Shown here piece by piece: positions 37,601-50,200 of a stretch of 64,000 nt of DNA. The notes under the pieces are model-generated. The model worked only from the letters and a program-made list of their open reading frames with translations. It searched no databases and was not told the DNA's origin. Positions within the stretch are counted from its first letter, which is position 1. Every line of letters begins with the position of its first letter. A program made the translations under genes and the position numbers. Source of the stretch: Pyrocephalus nanus. Taxonomy: Eukaryota > Chordata > Aves > Passeriformes > Tyrannidae. The DNA lies in contig CM076263.1 in NCBI GenBank assembly GCA_038380795.1, positions 12,328,709 through 12,392,708 of the forward strand, given 5' to 3'.

Positions 37601-40050
37601 AAGGACTGGATAAAGTACAGTTGTTATTTACTCATGGAGAGCAGCAGCCACATCCTGTCAGACAGATGTATCTTTTTACCAGCATTTTATTTCTTGAGTG
37701 GTGTTTGTACAGTGGGGTTTTCCCTTCTCCAAAGCAACACTTTACTTTGATGTCTGTGTCATTTGGGGCACTGCCTGCTCCAGCAAGTGGATCCCTCTCT
37801 CCCATTCCATTTTTTCATTGGTTTGAGTCACTGTGGGCACTGTGGGTCAGGTGTTGAAGTGTCCCTGACACTGCACTTCGGCACTTCACACATGAATAAC
37901 AGCCTGGCGCCGGCATCAGTTTAATGTGGTCATTGCAGCTCTGCAAGGTCCTGCCTTTCTGTCTCTATGGACGGGACTCAGCTCATCTGAAAGTGCCCTC
38001 TTGCCAAACTCCTTGCAATGGGGACTGCCTGGCAGTGCTGTGACCGACTGCCCTGATTTCTCTTGAATAACCATTCACTGTCAGAGCATTTTGCTTTGTT
38101 CATTGTGCACAGGACAAAGACGACGTTGTTCCTCTCCTCCTGCTATTTCTTTTTAAAGCTTCTCTTAGTCTTCCTTTCTAGGAAAACAACAGTGCTGGTC
38201 CTTTCAATACTGTCCCCACAAGCATGTTTTCCAGCACCTCATGTTACTGAGATATATGGAGAAGTAAGGAAGAAATGGAGCTGCACAGAACAGACGCCCC
38301 ATGTTCAGGGTCATGAAACAACAGTTTCTAACCTACTTTTTTGTTTTGCAGACCTTTAAATAGTTTCTAGTGGCAGTAGTGACAGCATACATTGTCACTT
38401 TTTGTGGACATGGTGGAATTTTCCTAAATTTTTCTGTCTTTTGGAAACATTGAGCAATATTTAACATTTTCTTTACCATCTCATGCTTCCATTTTTTTCC
38501 TTTCTACAGCTTTTAAAGTTTATGTTGGCAAAGCAGAATTCAAAGATGAAATCAATTTATCACCACATTTAGGCAGTTTTCATTTTAACTGATTGTTTTT
38601 ACCAAAACACAGATTTTTTTTTTTATAACTAACAAATGATCCGTACGCAGGGACTCTTTAAGCTTTATTTATGTGTTGAGAGAAATTTTTTGTGGTTACA
38701 GATCCAGGGCAATGCTGTACTCTAATGCTACAGCAAGTGCCACGTTAGGGGCAACCAGCATGGACAGCACAGCATCAAGCAGAAGATAAGGATATGTGCT
38801 GGAACAGGGTGAAACAGGGACAGGAAACATGGATGGTTTGACTCCCTCTCCCCATCATCATCACCATGGTGAAAAATGGGACAGTTCGTGGTACCTGAGA
38901 AGAAGCCTTCTGCCTTCATGGTTCTCCAGTGCTGCTGTGGCATGAGTATATCCATGCTGATGGATGGCATTCCCAGCTGCCTGTGAGCTGTGTTAAATAT
39001 CAAACCCAACAGTGTTCTTTTAGCCCTGAGAACCAGATGATGGAGTGAGACCAGTCTGGAACTCAAGCCTGCTGTCCCTGCATTGACCAAAGCAGTATCA
39101 GGCTAGAGAGGGCAGCTGTAGGTTTCACCTTTGTAACAACTGAAGCCTTTCCTCGTTTCCACAGGTCTACGAGTTTCAGTCTTTTCAGAGCAGTAGTTTT
39201 CAGTCTGGCTAAAGGACGCGGTGCCCTCAACCCATCTCCCCAGAACTTAGTGGAGCTGCCACATCCTCTGCAGCTTCTGTCACACCAATAAGCTGCACCA
39301 GTCTGCTATTGCAAGGCAAGGAGTTGACTCAGACTTGAGACTGCCTCCAAGGAGATGAAGAAGCACAGTGGCACCACGGTGGCTTCATGTGACGTGCAGT
39401 AATACAGCCCCTCTCTGTGCACACACTGCTAAGCCCAGGTGTCACTCCCTAGCTGGTGGCTAGGTGAGCCACAAAATTCCTTGGCTGTCACTAGGACACC
39501 GCATGCCAAGAAATAAGGCCCATATCTCTATTCCACTAAAACATGCTGAGGAAAGTGTCCTGTGCCACCCAAACCAACCCCACAGTGCACAGCCTGGGTC
39601 CATTCATCCTGCTGCTGCACTTGGAGGAGGGATGTCCACCGTGCAGACCTGTCCACCATGGAGAGCCTCTGGTGGCTCATCTCTGCAAACTGACAGCCCA
39701 AGCATAAAGGGAAATCACATCGCAAACCCCAGCTGGGTTAGAGCCACAAGCTCAGGAGGACACAGGTAAGTGAACTGGCCTTCTTCCTGTCACTGCATCA
39801 TACAGCAGGGACAGGAGGGCTTCAGTGAACCTTGCATGCACACGCTACGGCATGTTGAGCTCCAGAGAAGCTGCTTGGAGAGTATCTGTGTTACTACCCA
39901 CTCTGCCTATAAGGAAGCCAAGGCTGTGCTTGCCAGATCCTGTGGTTATTTATTCTGGCACAAAATTAGAATAACTCTGTTTGTACTGGAGCATGAGCAG
40001 AATTTAACTCTTATTTAAAAAAACAACATGAAAGCAAGGAATATGAATAC
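34661..40050. other. Convergent intergenic region between EGFLAM and LIFR
   Basis: Both neighbouring genes end toward this 5.4-kb gap, so no promoter of either is expected here. I recognise no gene, tRNA or CR1 copy. The longest open frame (37267-37857, 196 codons) starts at TTG and resembles no protein I know. A 12-base G run lies at 36320-36331, and AP-1-like sites lie between 36641 and 37000. Confidence 0.6.
36320..36331 (+). repeat. 12-base G run
   Basis: Twelve G in a row in a locally CpG-containing stretch. A single run, so no four-tract quadruplex is implied. The length may be affected by sequencing error. Confidence 0.8.
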
Positions 40051-40073
40051 ATTTAAGAGTGTAAGAAAATATA

Positions 40074-40079
40074 TTTATT
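40074..40079 (-). terminator. LIFR: AATAAA polyadenylation signal, LIFR
   Basis: The minus-strand hexamer (plus strand TTTATT) lies about 6.57 kb after the stop. Downstream on the minus strand is a GT/T-rich element, as expected near a cleavage site. Confidence 0.5.
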
Positions 40080-41480
40080 AAATTTCATGGCAATAGTATG
40101 GCAAAATTGTTAAATACATGCGTACTTTTAGACACCCAAGCTATACAACAGGAACTACAACAAGCAAGCAAACTAGGTTTAAAATGTATGCGAAGTTGTA
40201 TCTTAATGTTAGATTAGTCTTAAATGTCAACTGCCACACTGAAATATTATATCCCCAACATGATCCCATGCTTCCTTTTTCGAGCATGCATTTGTTTAAC
40301 TGCTTAGCTGATAAATTTTCATAAGGATACACTTTTTTGAATCAGTATTTTACTTGGCATGCTACAGCTTCATTAAAGTGCCTTGTGATGATTTTGCTAA
40401 AATTGTAAAAGTACTCTTTCAATAGCAGATTTGGAAGCTGGAAAACTTCAGTATCATTCAGCAACAAAAATACATTGAATGACTGATTACATTTAGTGTG
40501 CCATGAAGACTAAATCAGTACATCAAGCTGACAAAATATTCTCAGAATTAATTTCTACAGATGACTACTTCAAATTGGCAAATAATATTTTCACTAGTAT
40601 TAAACAAAAGTCCATTAAAATCTTTGTAAAAACAGAACATAAAAACATCTCTAAACAAATTATTTATGCTGTAAAAAATATGGTATAAAAAGAGCTAAAA
40701 AAAATTGAACCTGTTCACAGTATATATTTTTAATGTTACAGCATTATAATACAATGATGTGTGTTTTTTTCGGGTGACCTGTATGATTCCACCAGTTCTG
40801 CTGTTTTTGTGCACCACAACAGGCTCAAAGTTCAAATTACTGTTACCTTCAAGTAGGATTTCAGATAAGAGTTGATTCATTTGTCATCTATTTTTGCTAT
40901 TCCCTGCTTTACAAACTTTTCTGACATCCTATGAAACATAAAATTGTTGTTTATCCTAAGCCACTCTTGATTTACATAAGGAAACAGTGACAAAGTGATG
41001 TTCAAGAATTCTTTTTTCCTTGTATTACTATTAAAGAGTGTGACCTTGCCAGTTTCTGTTTTACTGCTTGACCTATTTTTTTTTAAAGTTTTTCTTAATC
41101 CAAATAACGAAAATGAGAGCATTTCATTTTTTGCTTTGTCCCTGGGTAAGTTTTACTTGCTACATTTTGCACACGAGGAGACCAAATGAGTTGCAAAGGT
41201 ATTGAAGCTCCTTATACAAGTTGTGCATACACCTCCACTCATGTAGCAACAGTCAAAGTGCAGATTTGGGACTGTCCAAAAACCTACCTAGAGATTTTGT
41301 TAGGTATCACATTAAAAAATAAGGATTTCATCTGTTCTGCTGCATCTGGGCAGTGCTGTCTCAAGAAGAGGGTGAGAGGGATTATTTCCATCCTCTCACA
41401 AAACACTTTACTAGAACAGCTCACCTTCATGGGGATGCTGAATCCCTGCCCTCCAAAATGCAGAAGTTCTTTGAGATATT

Positions 41481-41486
41481 TTTATT
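41481..41486 (-). terminator. LIFR: Possible proximal AATAAA signal, LIFR
   Basis: A second minus-strand hexamer about 5.16 kb after the stop. It would give a shorter alternative 3' UTR. Nothing but the hexamer supports its use. Confidence 0.25.
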
Positions 41487-42034
41487 ATTGTAAAAGCAGA
41501 AGGAATTAATAGAATTTTTGTGGGGGAAAAGTATTGTCATGCACCCTGGGACAACTTGTAAAGTTACAGAAACCCTGCCAATACCATCTGAGGTTTGTTT
41601 GCATAACATGCAGAAAGGAAACAAACACTGGCTATCTTAGAAACACTGGGGAAAATCCAAAGTTATATAAATGGGGGAGGGGAAAGAAAATAGTTATGGA
41701 GGAAACTTTTCCAGCTTCTAAGGAGATATTTCAGACTTTAAGACAGTCCTAAACATAATGAAATTAGTTTTTAAACACTCCAACATTTCTGAATCCTTGT
41801 CTAGCATTTGGGCTCTGGGACTGTGTTTCCAGTCTTGCTAAGGAAAAGGCAAAGAAAAAGCCAGTAATAAATACTGTGAACTGCTAACAGCATCTCTGAG
41901 CATCGGCCACACAGGGCACCACTTAATGCACAGCATCACTAGCACTGTGCAGTGTGCTGGGAGGAGTGCAGATGGCAGCTGCTTCCTCTAGATGAAACTG
42001 CATCTCAGAAGGCATATATTCATGCACAGGACTC

Positions 42035-42053
42035 AAAAAAAAAAAAAAAAAAA
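42035..42053. repeat. A run in the LIFR 3' UTR (U run in the RNA)
   Basis: About 19 A on the plus strand, which is U in the LIFR transcript. A similar run lies at about 44082-44098. Confidence 0.75.
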
Positions 42054-43274
42054 TCACTCTAGCAATTGCAAGCCAACTTCCTCTGTCATATGCAGAGGTA
42101 CAAAATGACGCAGGCACATATGTCCATAGGGTGTTAGGATGTAGTGTTAAAAATATTAATAATGAAATCTTCATCAAACTCTGTGATGAAACTGAAGATG
42201 TTATTTACATGGGAAGCTCTCCATAGATTTATGGAACACAGAGCTTCGGTAGCAACCTGATTCTCTGAATGTTACATTTTTCTAATGTATTCAAAATTCT
42301 TTTACTATATTTCTATCTAATTGTAGGGATACCAGTATTCTACTTGCAAGGCAGTATTTACTTAAAAATAGAGCACACAATTTTCATTGCCTTTTCAGAG
42401 TGATGTCTAAACGCCTTCTCCCTCCAATGCATCCAACTGCCTTCATTTCATGTTCAAATGAGTGTCCTGGAGGACACAATCACAGGAAACATCACAGCCC
42501 TAAGCTTTAGCCCTGAACCTGTCAACAACAACAAAAACAGAAAGGCATCTTGAATATGCCTTTTCAGAGCAGCCTAGAACTTGAGGTCAGCAGGAGTGTG
42601 CTGCTGCCGTGTTCTTAGCCAAGGAAAGTTCTGGTCCCCCATATAAACCAAAGACAAAGAAACACGGTGCATTTTCCAATTGTGCCATGACAGACAACAC
42701 GGCCACTGGTTCCCTTTGGAAATGGTTTACCCATGAAAGCAGCAACTAGAGATAATAAAGACAGCTTACCACAGCAAACATCAATTTTCAGGTTCTAAGT
42801 CTGCCTCTACAGCCACTGCATAGCAGGGGAGGTAATTCACCGCCTGCCTGTAATATTAGCTTACTATTTTGTTGATATATTAACTAGTAATTCTGTGAGG
42901 TATATCACATGCAGATCTACCATCCCAAAATTTAACACACAAACCTGAGATCCCAGATCTCACTGCATGTCAGAACAACAAAATTAATGAATGTGTCAAA
43001 TAGGAGAGTGCACAATGTTACATCAAACATGACTCATGTTCCATGCATACAGTGAAGAGTACAAAAAACCCATTACAAACCCCAAATTGTCACATATGAC
43101 AGGCATGGCTCAAAAATAAAAAGCAGCAGAACTGATGATTTCCTTTAGAAAGCAATTACTTGGCATTAATACCCTACATCTCTGAATACTGATCCAACTT
43201 GAGGATTGATGCACGGAGTTACGCATAGTAGTGTTTTGGACATAATCCCTTCTGGTCATATCCCTTCTGAAAGT

Positions 43275-43318
43275 TTGTTGTTGTTTTTTTGTTTGTTTTT
43301 GTTTGTTTTGTTTTTTCT
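43275..43318. repeat. GTTTT-type simple repeat in the LIFR 3' UTR
   Basis: Repeated GTT and GTTTT units on the plus strand; A-rich in the LIFR RNA. Confidence 0.65.
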
Positions 43319-46300
43319 TTTTAAAATTTTTTAAAAGCTGCACTTTCTATTCTTCTAGAAAGAGAAGCGAAAAGGCAAAAGAAATAAAACAAAATAGATG
43401 TTCTATAAAGGAACAAGACCTTTCAGAAAGTGATGGTAAGGAAATGCAGTACTTTAAGCTTCCTAAGGTATTTTTCAGAAAAAAAATTATCTGAAGAGGC
43501 TCACCAGGAAGCCCAAAGGCACTAGTACAAGAAGTCTGATCCCCTCTGAAGCTTACAATTGTCATCAAAGCATTTAGAGGCTAAAGAGCACCATGATTTG
43601 AAAGTGAATTTGGTACAAAGACATTCCTAAAGATGTTTTACTAGTTTAACATGGCACTTGGGCTCAGAAAGCAAGTCCATTCCCTGACAGTCCTTGTCGT
43701 TCTGCCTTACTGCTCCATGCACCTAGAGGTGTCTTCACATGATCACAACATTAGCACTCAGTCTCTCACTACCCACCTAGCATTTGGATTCACTACTGAA
43801 AATCTAAGACAGACATTTGAAAGGAGCCCTCACTGGCAGCACTGAATAGGCTCAAAGGAAACCACAGTGAAGCAGCTAAGCTTCCAAGTGCTGGAATAAC
43901 AACTGCTTGCTGGTTCATAAGTATTAAGCAATAATGATGCTACAGATACTTCACAAGCCTCTGTCTCTCCCACGTTTGCCCCACTCTTCTCTTACTGAAG
44001 CTGTTACTGTATACAGGACTCTTCTGCCCTGCATCCTGGAAGTCAGAACATCAGTCAAATAAAAGGTATGGTCAGAGTCTTAAAAAAAAAAAAAAAAAGA
44101 TATGAATAATTAGATGAGAAAGCATCAAGGCAAACCATATATTTGTGGAGCTTTCCCCTATCTATTCACTTAGAAATGAAACAATTTAAAATGTTGTTGC
44201 CTTTACTGAATAGGAAGAGCAGCCAACAGAGAAACCTGGGTATGTGATGCTTGTGTGTAAGTGATTCACCATGGGAGCACTGCAATGGTCTTAGGCTGCT
44301 CCCTGTGAGCTCAGTGTGTCCTCTGCAGCCACCCTGACTTCCAGTCTGCCAAATTAAAAATTGCTAGTACTCTCAAACTTCAGTTTGATTTTTTTTTCTT
44401 GCAGTACGCAGCCATACGAAAAGCATAGTTATTCTTCAAGATCAGCTCTTCTGCTACAGAGGGTTTTTTTCATTTGAATCACCGTACAATACTGATTGCT
44501 CCTCTGCATTAAGAAACTGCTCTACAAAAAAACACAAACCACTACCCATACACTGTCCATGACATCTTCTGCTTTCAATTAAAAGCATATGGCAGCACAA
44601 GCTAAAATTCCTCTTAGCAGATAAGCACATTAGGCCAAATCTACACTAGTGAAAGAAATGCTCTAAAAAAGAGGTACTGTGAAAAAGGTTTGTTACTATT
44701 AAGATTTAGCCACTTCTTAACTATTAAGCACAATGGGTAGAACTGCTTCCTTTCATGTATTAGTTTAGTTTTCTGAATAAGAAGCCTTGAAACTTTCTCT
44801 TGTGCTGATGTCTGGTGACAAATGGACATCAGCTCTTTGTGCTGCCTGTCTTTTCTTTCGCAGCCCTAATACTCCAAGACTCAGCCTCAAAAGTCAAATC
44901 CTATCTGTGCTTTATGTTTTTTTCAGAGACACCTTGCCACCTCTGCCAGGTCTGCAGAGTGATCTATTTTTCACTTCTTCACAGTTCACTCTTCCAGGAG
45001 GCACACGTGAGCAGTTGTTACTGACGATGATTTGGATCCTAATTAATGTTGTGCGTTTTTGTCAGTTTTTCATTCTACGAAGATGGCAGAGACATGCCAA
45101 CAGCTGAAACTGCACCATCCATTGCTGCAATTACCACAAAGTAGCTAATGAAATGGAGATCTGAAAAAAAATGGTTAGGACTTTATGGAGACCCTTTTTG
45201 ATCAAGCTGTTTAACATCTGACACCTCATCACTGTGTTTTACAGTAATGAACAGGTAAGTTAGAAAGTTTCTCCTGTAAACTAGTGAAATTCATGTATGC
45301 CACAGTCTGAAGTTTACACAGTGAAATACTACAGTTACAGCTGTCTAGAGATGCATAAGCGAAAACAAGCATGTTAAAAGATGATTGTTCTGAACACTCC
45401 TTTAAGCACAAAAAATGTACATCATTTAATCTTTCTTTGCATCACATATCTGGTAAAGGAGAGGTAGAAATAGCCGCACTAAAACCTCCTTGGGTTTCTC
45501 CCTGCCACTAGAGAAATCCTACCTTGTACTCCCAGGTAGGATTTGAATAGAAGGTCCTGTGGGGTAGACACTTAAGGTCAGCCAGGCAGCAGGTAATACA
45601 AAGCTAATATAATAAAGACCATCAAAAGAGCAATTTCCTCTCAAGGAGCTAGTACTACTACCTCTAATTTCACATGCCAAACTGCTTGGACAGCTAATGT
45701 GAGCAGACAGAGATTTCCTCATGGCTTAAATTACCACATAGTGCAAAGACTGCTGGACACAAAGGGTGAACGGAATACTGTACCACTTTGAAGCAGGACG
45801 TCTGGAGCAGAAGCTATGAAATACAAAATGCATTAGTGCAACGTCTTAGGAAAGATTAAATCCTTAACCATAGGACAGAAAATATATATAGCATCCTAAG
45901 TTAAAAAAAAAAAATTAAACTTTATGCAGTTCTTATTGAGGTTTCAATCAGTGTTACACTTTTTTTCCCCAAGTTTGTACCCCTGAGTCAAACATTGATT
46001 AAACATTGTACAGTAGGTACAGAAACTAGTGTCTAGTTAAAAAGCAACAGGTTTGAATGGCCATTGCTTCAGAAGTGTTAAACAGTGACAATAACCTTCC
46101 ATATGGGAGAAGATAAAAATAGCACTCTCATTTGCTTTTGGTTTATAACTAGGTAAAAGATCTCAACAGTTTCCAACTACACTGTTTCTGTGTATTAAGC
46201 TGAGATTTGTGATAAATGAAAACTTCAGTAAGGAAACCTGTTGGAGCTGCATCATTTGAGTCTGCATGGTTGACAACAACTACAACAAAGCAAAGCAATC

Positions 46301-46648
46301 TTTCCAAGTTATAAGTTGCATGAGACTATGTTAATCTTGGAGCACTATGTGAAGGTAGGCAGAGTTCTTTTTGATTATAAGGGCTCTAAACCCAATACCC
46401 CTTATATCCAATATATTTTACTAGAGTAATAACTAAATTGCTATAACTTCGGCCTTTCGGCATTCTATTACAATGGAATATTAACACTTTCACTATCTCA
46501 AACATGATAACATTCAGCTCACTAGAACTTCTGCTGACTGTCTCCAAGAATAATTCATGCTTTTTGCACTTTTCTTCTTGCTTTCTTTACAACATCAGGA
46601 ACAAAAGCTTATTTGGAAGGCAGGTTCAGGAGCAACAAGGACTCATTA

Positions 46649-47287
46649 TTAATCATTTGGTTTGTTCTGAAAAAAATGTGTGAAGGACCACCCTATGTTA
46701 ATGGGTTTAGGAGAGTCTTCATCATCCTTTGGGGGAAGAAGAAACTGTCGGGAATTAATGGAGCATGGGCTCCCAAAGGATGCATTTTCATTGTTGCTTT
46801 CAACTGATCCAGGAGAGTCCGGAGTGTCCATGTTCCAGGCATTTGTGTTTGCTTGAGGTCTGTAACCTGCAGTTTTATCCAATTCTTCCTCCACAGGTGA
46901 GCGGCTCTCTGTGTTCAGAGCACTGACAGACAGCTGCATTTGTGGCTTATAGCCTGCTGTAGTCACTATGTCTACTTCTGGCTCCTCCTCTGATTTAATT
47001 TGAGGCTGATACATTGATTGGATGTCAATGTAAACCACCTGAGATGACCCCCCAGGTTCATCTGTAGGGGGATTCGAGATCTCCTCCTCAATGATAGGGG
47101 GGCAGTAGGACACAACAACATGATTCTCCATTTCTGAGTCAGAGCCATCTTCAGGCACGGTGGTGTCTGCTGCTGGGGACATCATCTCTGTGTCTTCTAT
47201 CTTGGGAGCTGCAGACTGTGCTTCCACCACTTCAACACTATTCGGGGTGCATGGGTTCATTTCCAGTGTTTTAAGCGTCTTATTCCC
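46649..47287 (-). CDS. LIFR: LIFR last coding exon: cytoplasmic tail
   Basis: It follows the CTTTAG acceptor, phase 0, and reads GNKTLKTLEMNPCTPNSVEV through to the stop TAA at 46651-46649. Conserved blocks are ENHVVVSYCPPIIEEEISNP, VVYIDIQSMYQPQIK, GYKPQM, KTAGYRPQAN, SFGSPCSINSRQFLLPPKD and the end GWSFTHFFQNKPND. YQPQ, YKPQ and YRPQ are the STAT3-recruiting YxxQ motifs. The middle segments, acidic and Ser/Pro-rich, are less conserved. It encodes 212 residues. A 673-bp intron (47288-47960) precedes it. Confidence 0.97.
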   Translation of the reverse strand, partial: GNKTLKTLEMNPCTPNSVEVVEAQSAAPKIEDTEMMSPAADTTVPEDGSDSEMENHVVVSYCPPIIEEEISNPPTDEPGGSSQVVYIDIQSMYQPQIKSEEEPEVDIVTTAGYKPQMQLSVSALNTESRSPVEEELDKTAGYRPQANTNAWNMDTPDSPGSVESNNENASFGSPCSINSRQFLLPPKDDEDSPKPINIGWSFTHFFQNKPND

Positions 47288-50200
47288 CTAAAGTGAGAAA
47301 AAGGAGAAGGGGGAGAGATTTAGCTTAAAAAATACGGAAAATCTGAAAGCAACAACTTGCCCAAATTACACCAGCATGTCACTTGTGGACTGTACTCATC
47401 CCACAGCAATTAATACAATATAATCACAAAAACTGGTTATGATTTTTTTGGCTCATCACATATTCCTGTTAATCTTGAAAGTATTTTACACAAAGTAAAG
47501 AGACTTGAGATCTTGCAGGAAGTGTTTGAGAACTCTTTCCCCAAATCTCAGCTTTGTGTAACCCATTTCAGAAGGCTGTTTAAATGCCCAGTTCCATCTA
47601 CTGTAACTATCAGGAGGTTAGGATATGGCATACACATCTCTACACTTTCTACTTCTCCTAACACTATCACAAAGACAGATGTGTTACTCCCATATTGTTA
47701 TCATGTACTGGCACTTCTCATTAGTTCAGGAGAAGAGAAATGCAGCAGTCCCTTCCTAGTGCAAACGTTACAGGTAACTACATTAACAACAACAAAGCTC
47801 TAGATAGCACCTGACAGAAGTTACTCAGTAAACTGGCTTGTTTCCCCCACCACAGAGTTTTTTCTGCAATTGGAACAGATGAGTCAAGGTTTGCAAAAGA
47901 ATTCTTTAACTTGCAATATCTTCCAGAAGTTTAAAATACTAGATTTAAAATGACAGTTACCTCGCAGATGTTCCTCTGAAACTGCAGTGCCTTACTGTTT
48001 TCAGGATTCGGGATCTCTGGATAAAATGTTTCTTTAATCCTTTAAAGATGAAAGAAAAAACTTTTATAGGTTAGCAAGGCTTGAAACATTGCAAATACAC
48101 AAAAGGAGTCAGGACATTTTTCTTTAATTCAGAATACTGAAGACATCTGGTGCAAAGATTTAGTGCACTGAACTTTCCCTGAGTATAATGGAAAAAACAG
48201 CAACCTTTTTTTTTTTTTTTTTTTTAAAGTGGGGAACTTGATATGACACATTTACTAAAAGTCAAAGATGGGATATCTACCTGAGTGTTTGTGGATGGCA
48301 CACAAATTATGGTATGTTACCAGTTTATTTCCATTTGGGAACCATTTATAAACAGTGCTCACTGGAGACAGGCTCCTGAAAATCATTTTTGCATTCCTCA
48401 CTCTGAACTCTCTCCAGTGTGTCTCCTTCTACAATGTGTTTTTGCCACCCAACTTTGAACAAAACCCACTGACATCTTTGGATACTTAGAGAAAACAAAG
48501 AATGACTACAATGATGGAAAACCCTAGCACTGAAACAAACACTTCCAGGAAAAGATGAGAACTGAATGCAGGCACTCACCATTCCCTCTTTCGGTAGCAC
48601 AAGATGCTGGCCATCACTCCAAGCAGCACCACCACTGCCACAGGGATGAGAATTGCAATGATTAATCCTACAGCTGGGGGATAAAAAAGGGAAGGACACT
48701 AAGCATATATCCAAAGTTATCAGCAAGTTTTAGGCCTTTTACAACACCCACAGTGATTAAAGACCATCTCATTAAACTCATGTAACAGTGGTCTGCAAAG
48801 TGTGACCTATACCATTACCCTTCCCTGTGTCTGGAATGGCAAAAGTCTACCCATAAATAGAGCTGAGTCAGTGACAACTACAGGAATCAGCAGACACTTC
48901 TATCTGATTTGTTAATTGCAAAAGGCTTCATGTGCTGCACAAGGCCAATCCCACTGCGATTCTGTTCTCAAAAGCGCTGGCATTGCACTTTCACGCTACC
49001 TGAGCTGGCCAAGACTTTGGTAATGGCTCTTATAGGCCAACAACTCAATGCACAAACCGCACTGTCTCTTATATGGTTTACAAGGCTTCTAATCCCCAAG
49101 TTTTAGCTCCAGTACATTCCCACTGCCTTCCTCCATTGATGTTAAATGCCTCAAGTTTGATTTTTCATGTATTGTAGTTGCACCGCACTGTCTTTCATTA
49201 GAAGTCCTTTTTTTTTTTTTTTTCCCCTCTCATTCCCCAAAGTCAATCTCTTTTTTTTTTTCCTAATTGCCTTTTTGTGTTTGTTTCTGTCAGGGGATCA
49301 ATAAAACTGAATTCAAAGCAGAGAGGCATCTGTTTACAATTCTGAAACTGATAAATATTTCCACAGTGTCTTTCTTCCCACCATCTATTAGCAGATATTC
49401 ATCATGGGAAACCTGACAAAAACAACTAGCTGCTTGAGAAGACCAAGCTCAGACTCCACTATATTTAGTAGCAGCTTAGAACTTATTTTTCTTGCATACA
49501 TTACCATGAACTACAAAGTAGCTGCAATAAGAAAGGATCTTTCCCTCACCCTGAACTGTGCCAATTTTTGTATTTATAAATAACCAACCAAATGAAGGAA
49601 AAATCAGACTGTAGGCCCAAACTACCTAGGGAGACCAGAAAAAACCCCAACAAAATAAACTCAGCTTTATATACACTGTACAGCTCCTATGCTAAAGACT
49701 ACTAATGAACATGGATAATCAACTTACAGTCCTCCTTTGTCACGACATAGAGGCTGTTTGGAGGGCTCAACCCACCAGCAGTGTAGGCTTGTAGCTCCAG
49801 CTGGTAACTTGTTTTGCCTTGAAGATCAAGTATTTTCATAGACTTCTGTGTTAAGTTAGTGATATTGTTCACTTTAAGTTCTGGATTCCCTGTTTGTTTG
49901 GAAGCAGTGAGAAAAGCATAACTGTGTAAGAAAGGATTCACAAAGGCAGCCTGAGCTTTAGCAAAACTTTCTTGAAGCCAGCATGTGAAACCTGAAGAAC
50001 AGTCTGTGTAAAGGAAAACTGAAATAAAGAATCCTAGCAATGCTGCTTGCTTATAAAGCACCAAACAGCACAGGAGTGTGGTGCTGCCACTTCAGATTGA
50101 CCTCATTTCCTTTCACTCCTGCTTGTCCTCTTATTTCAGTGTGAGTCAGGCTTCAGTTCTGCACAAGATGGGCCCTGGAAGAATATACCCTATTAAATAC

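Larger units (their letters stand above)
40050..46648 (-). other. LIFR: LIFR 3' UTR (inferred, about 6.6 kb)
   Basis: It runs on the minus strand from the LIFR stop (46649-46651) to a canonical AATAAA at 40079-40074, followed by a T/GT-rich stretch near 40014-40028. The sequence is continuously AT-rich, with no splice-linked coding exon and no CR1. I recall human LIFR mRNA being about 10 kb with a similarly long 3' UTR. A second AATAAA at 41486-41481 could give a shorter form. The boundaries are inferred. Confidence 0.6.

Noticed and set aside
37267..37857. 196-codon open frame in the intergenic gap
   Set aside because: It opens with TTG, has no recognisable domain, mixes low-complexity and unrelated stretches, and no splice or promoter context supports it.
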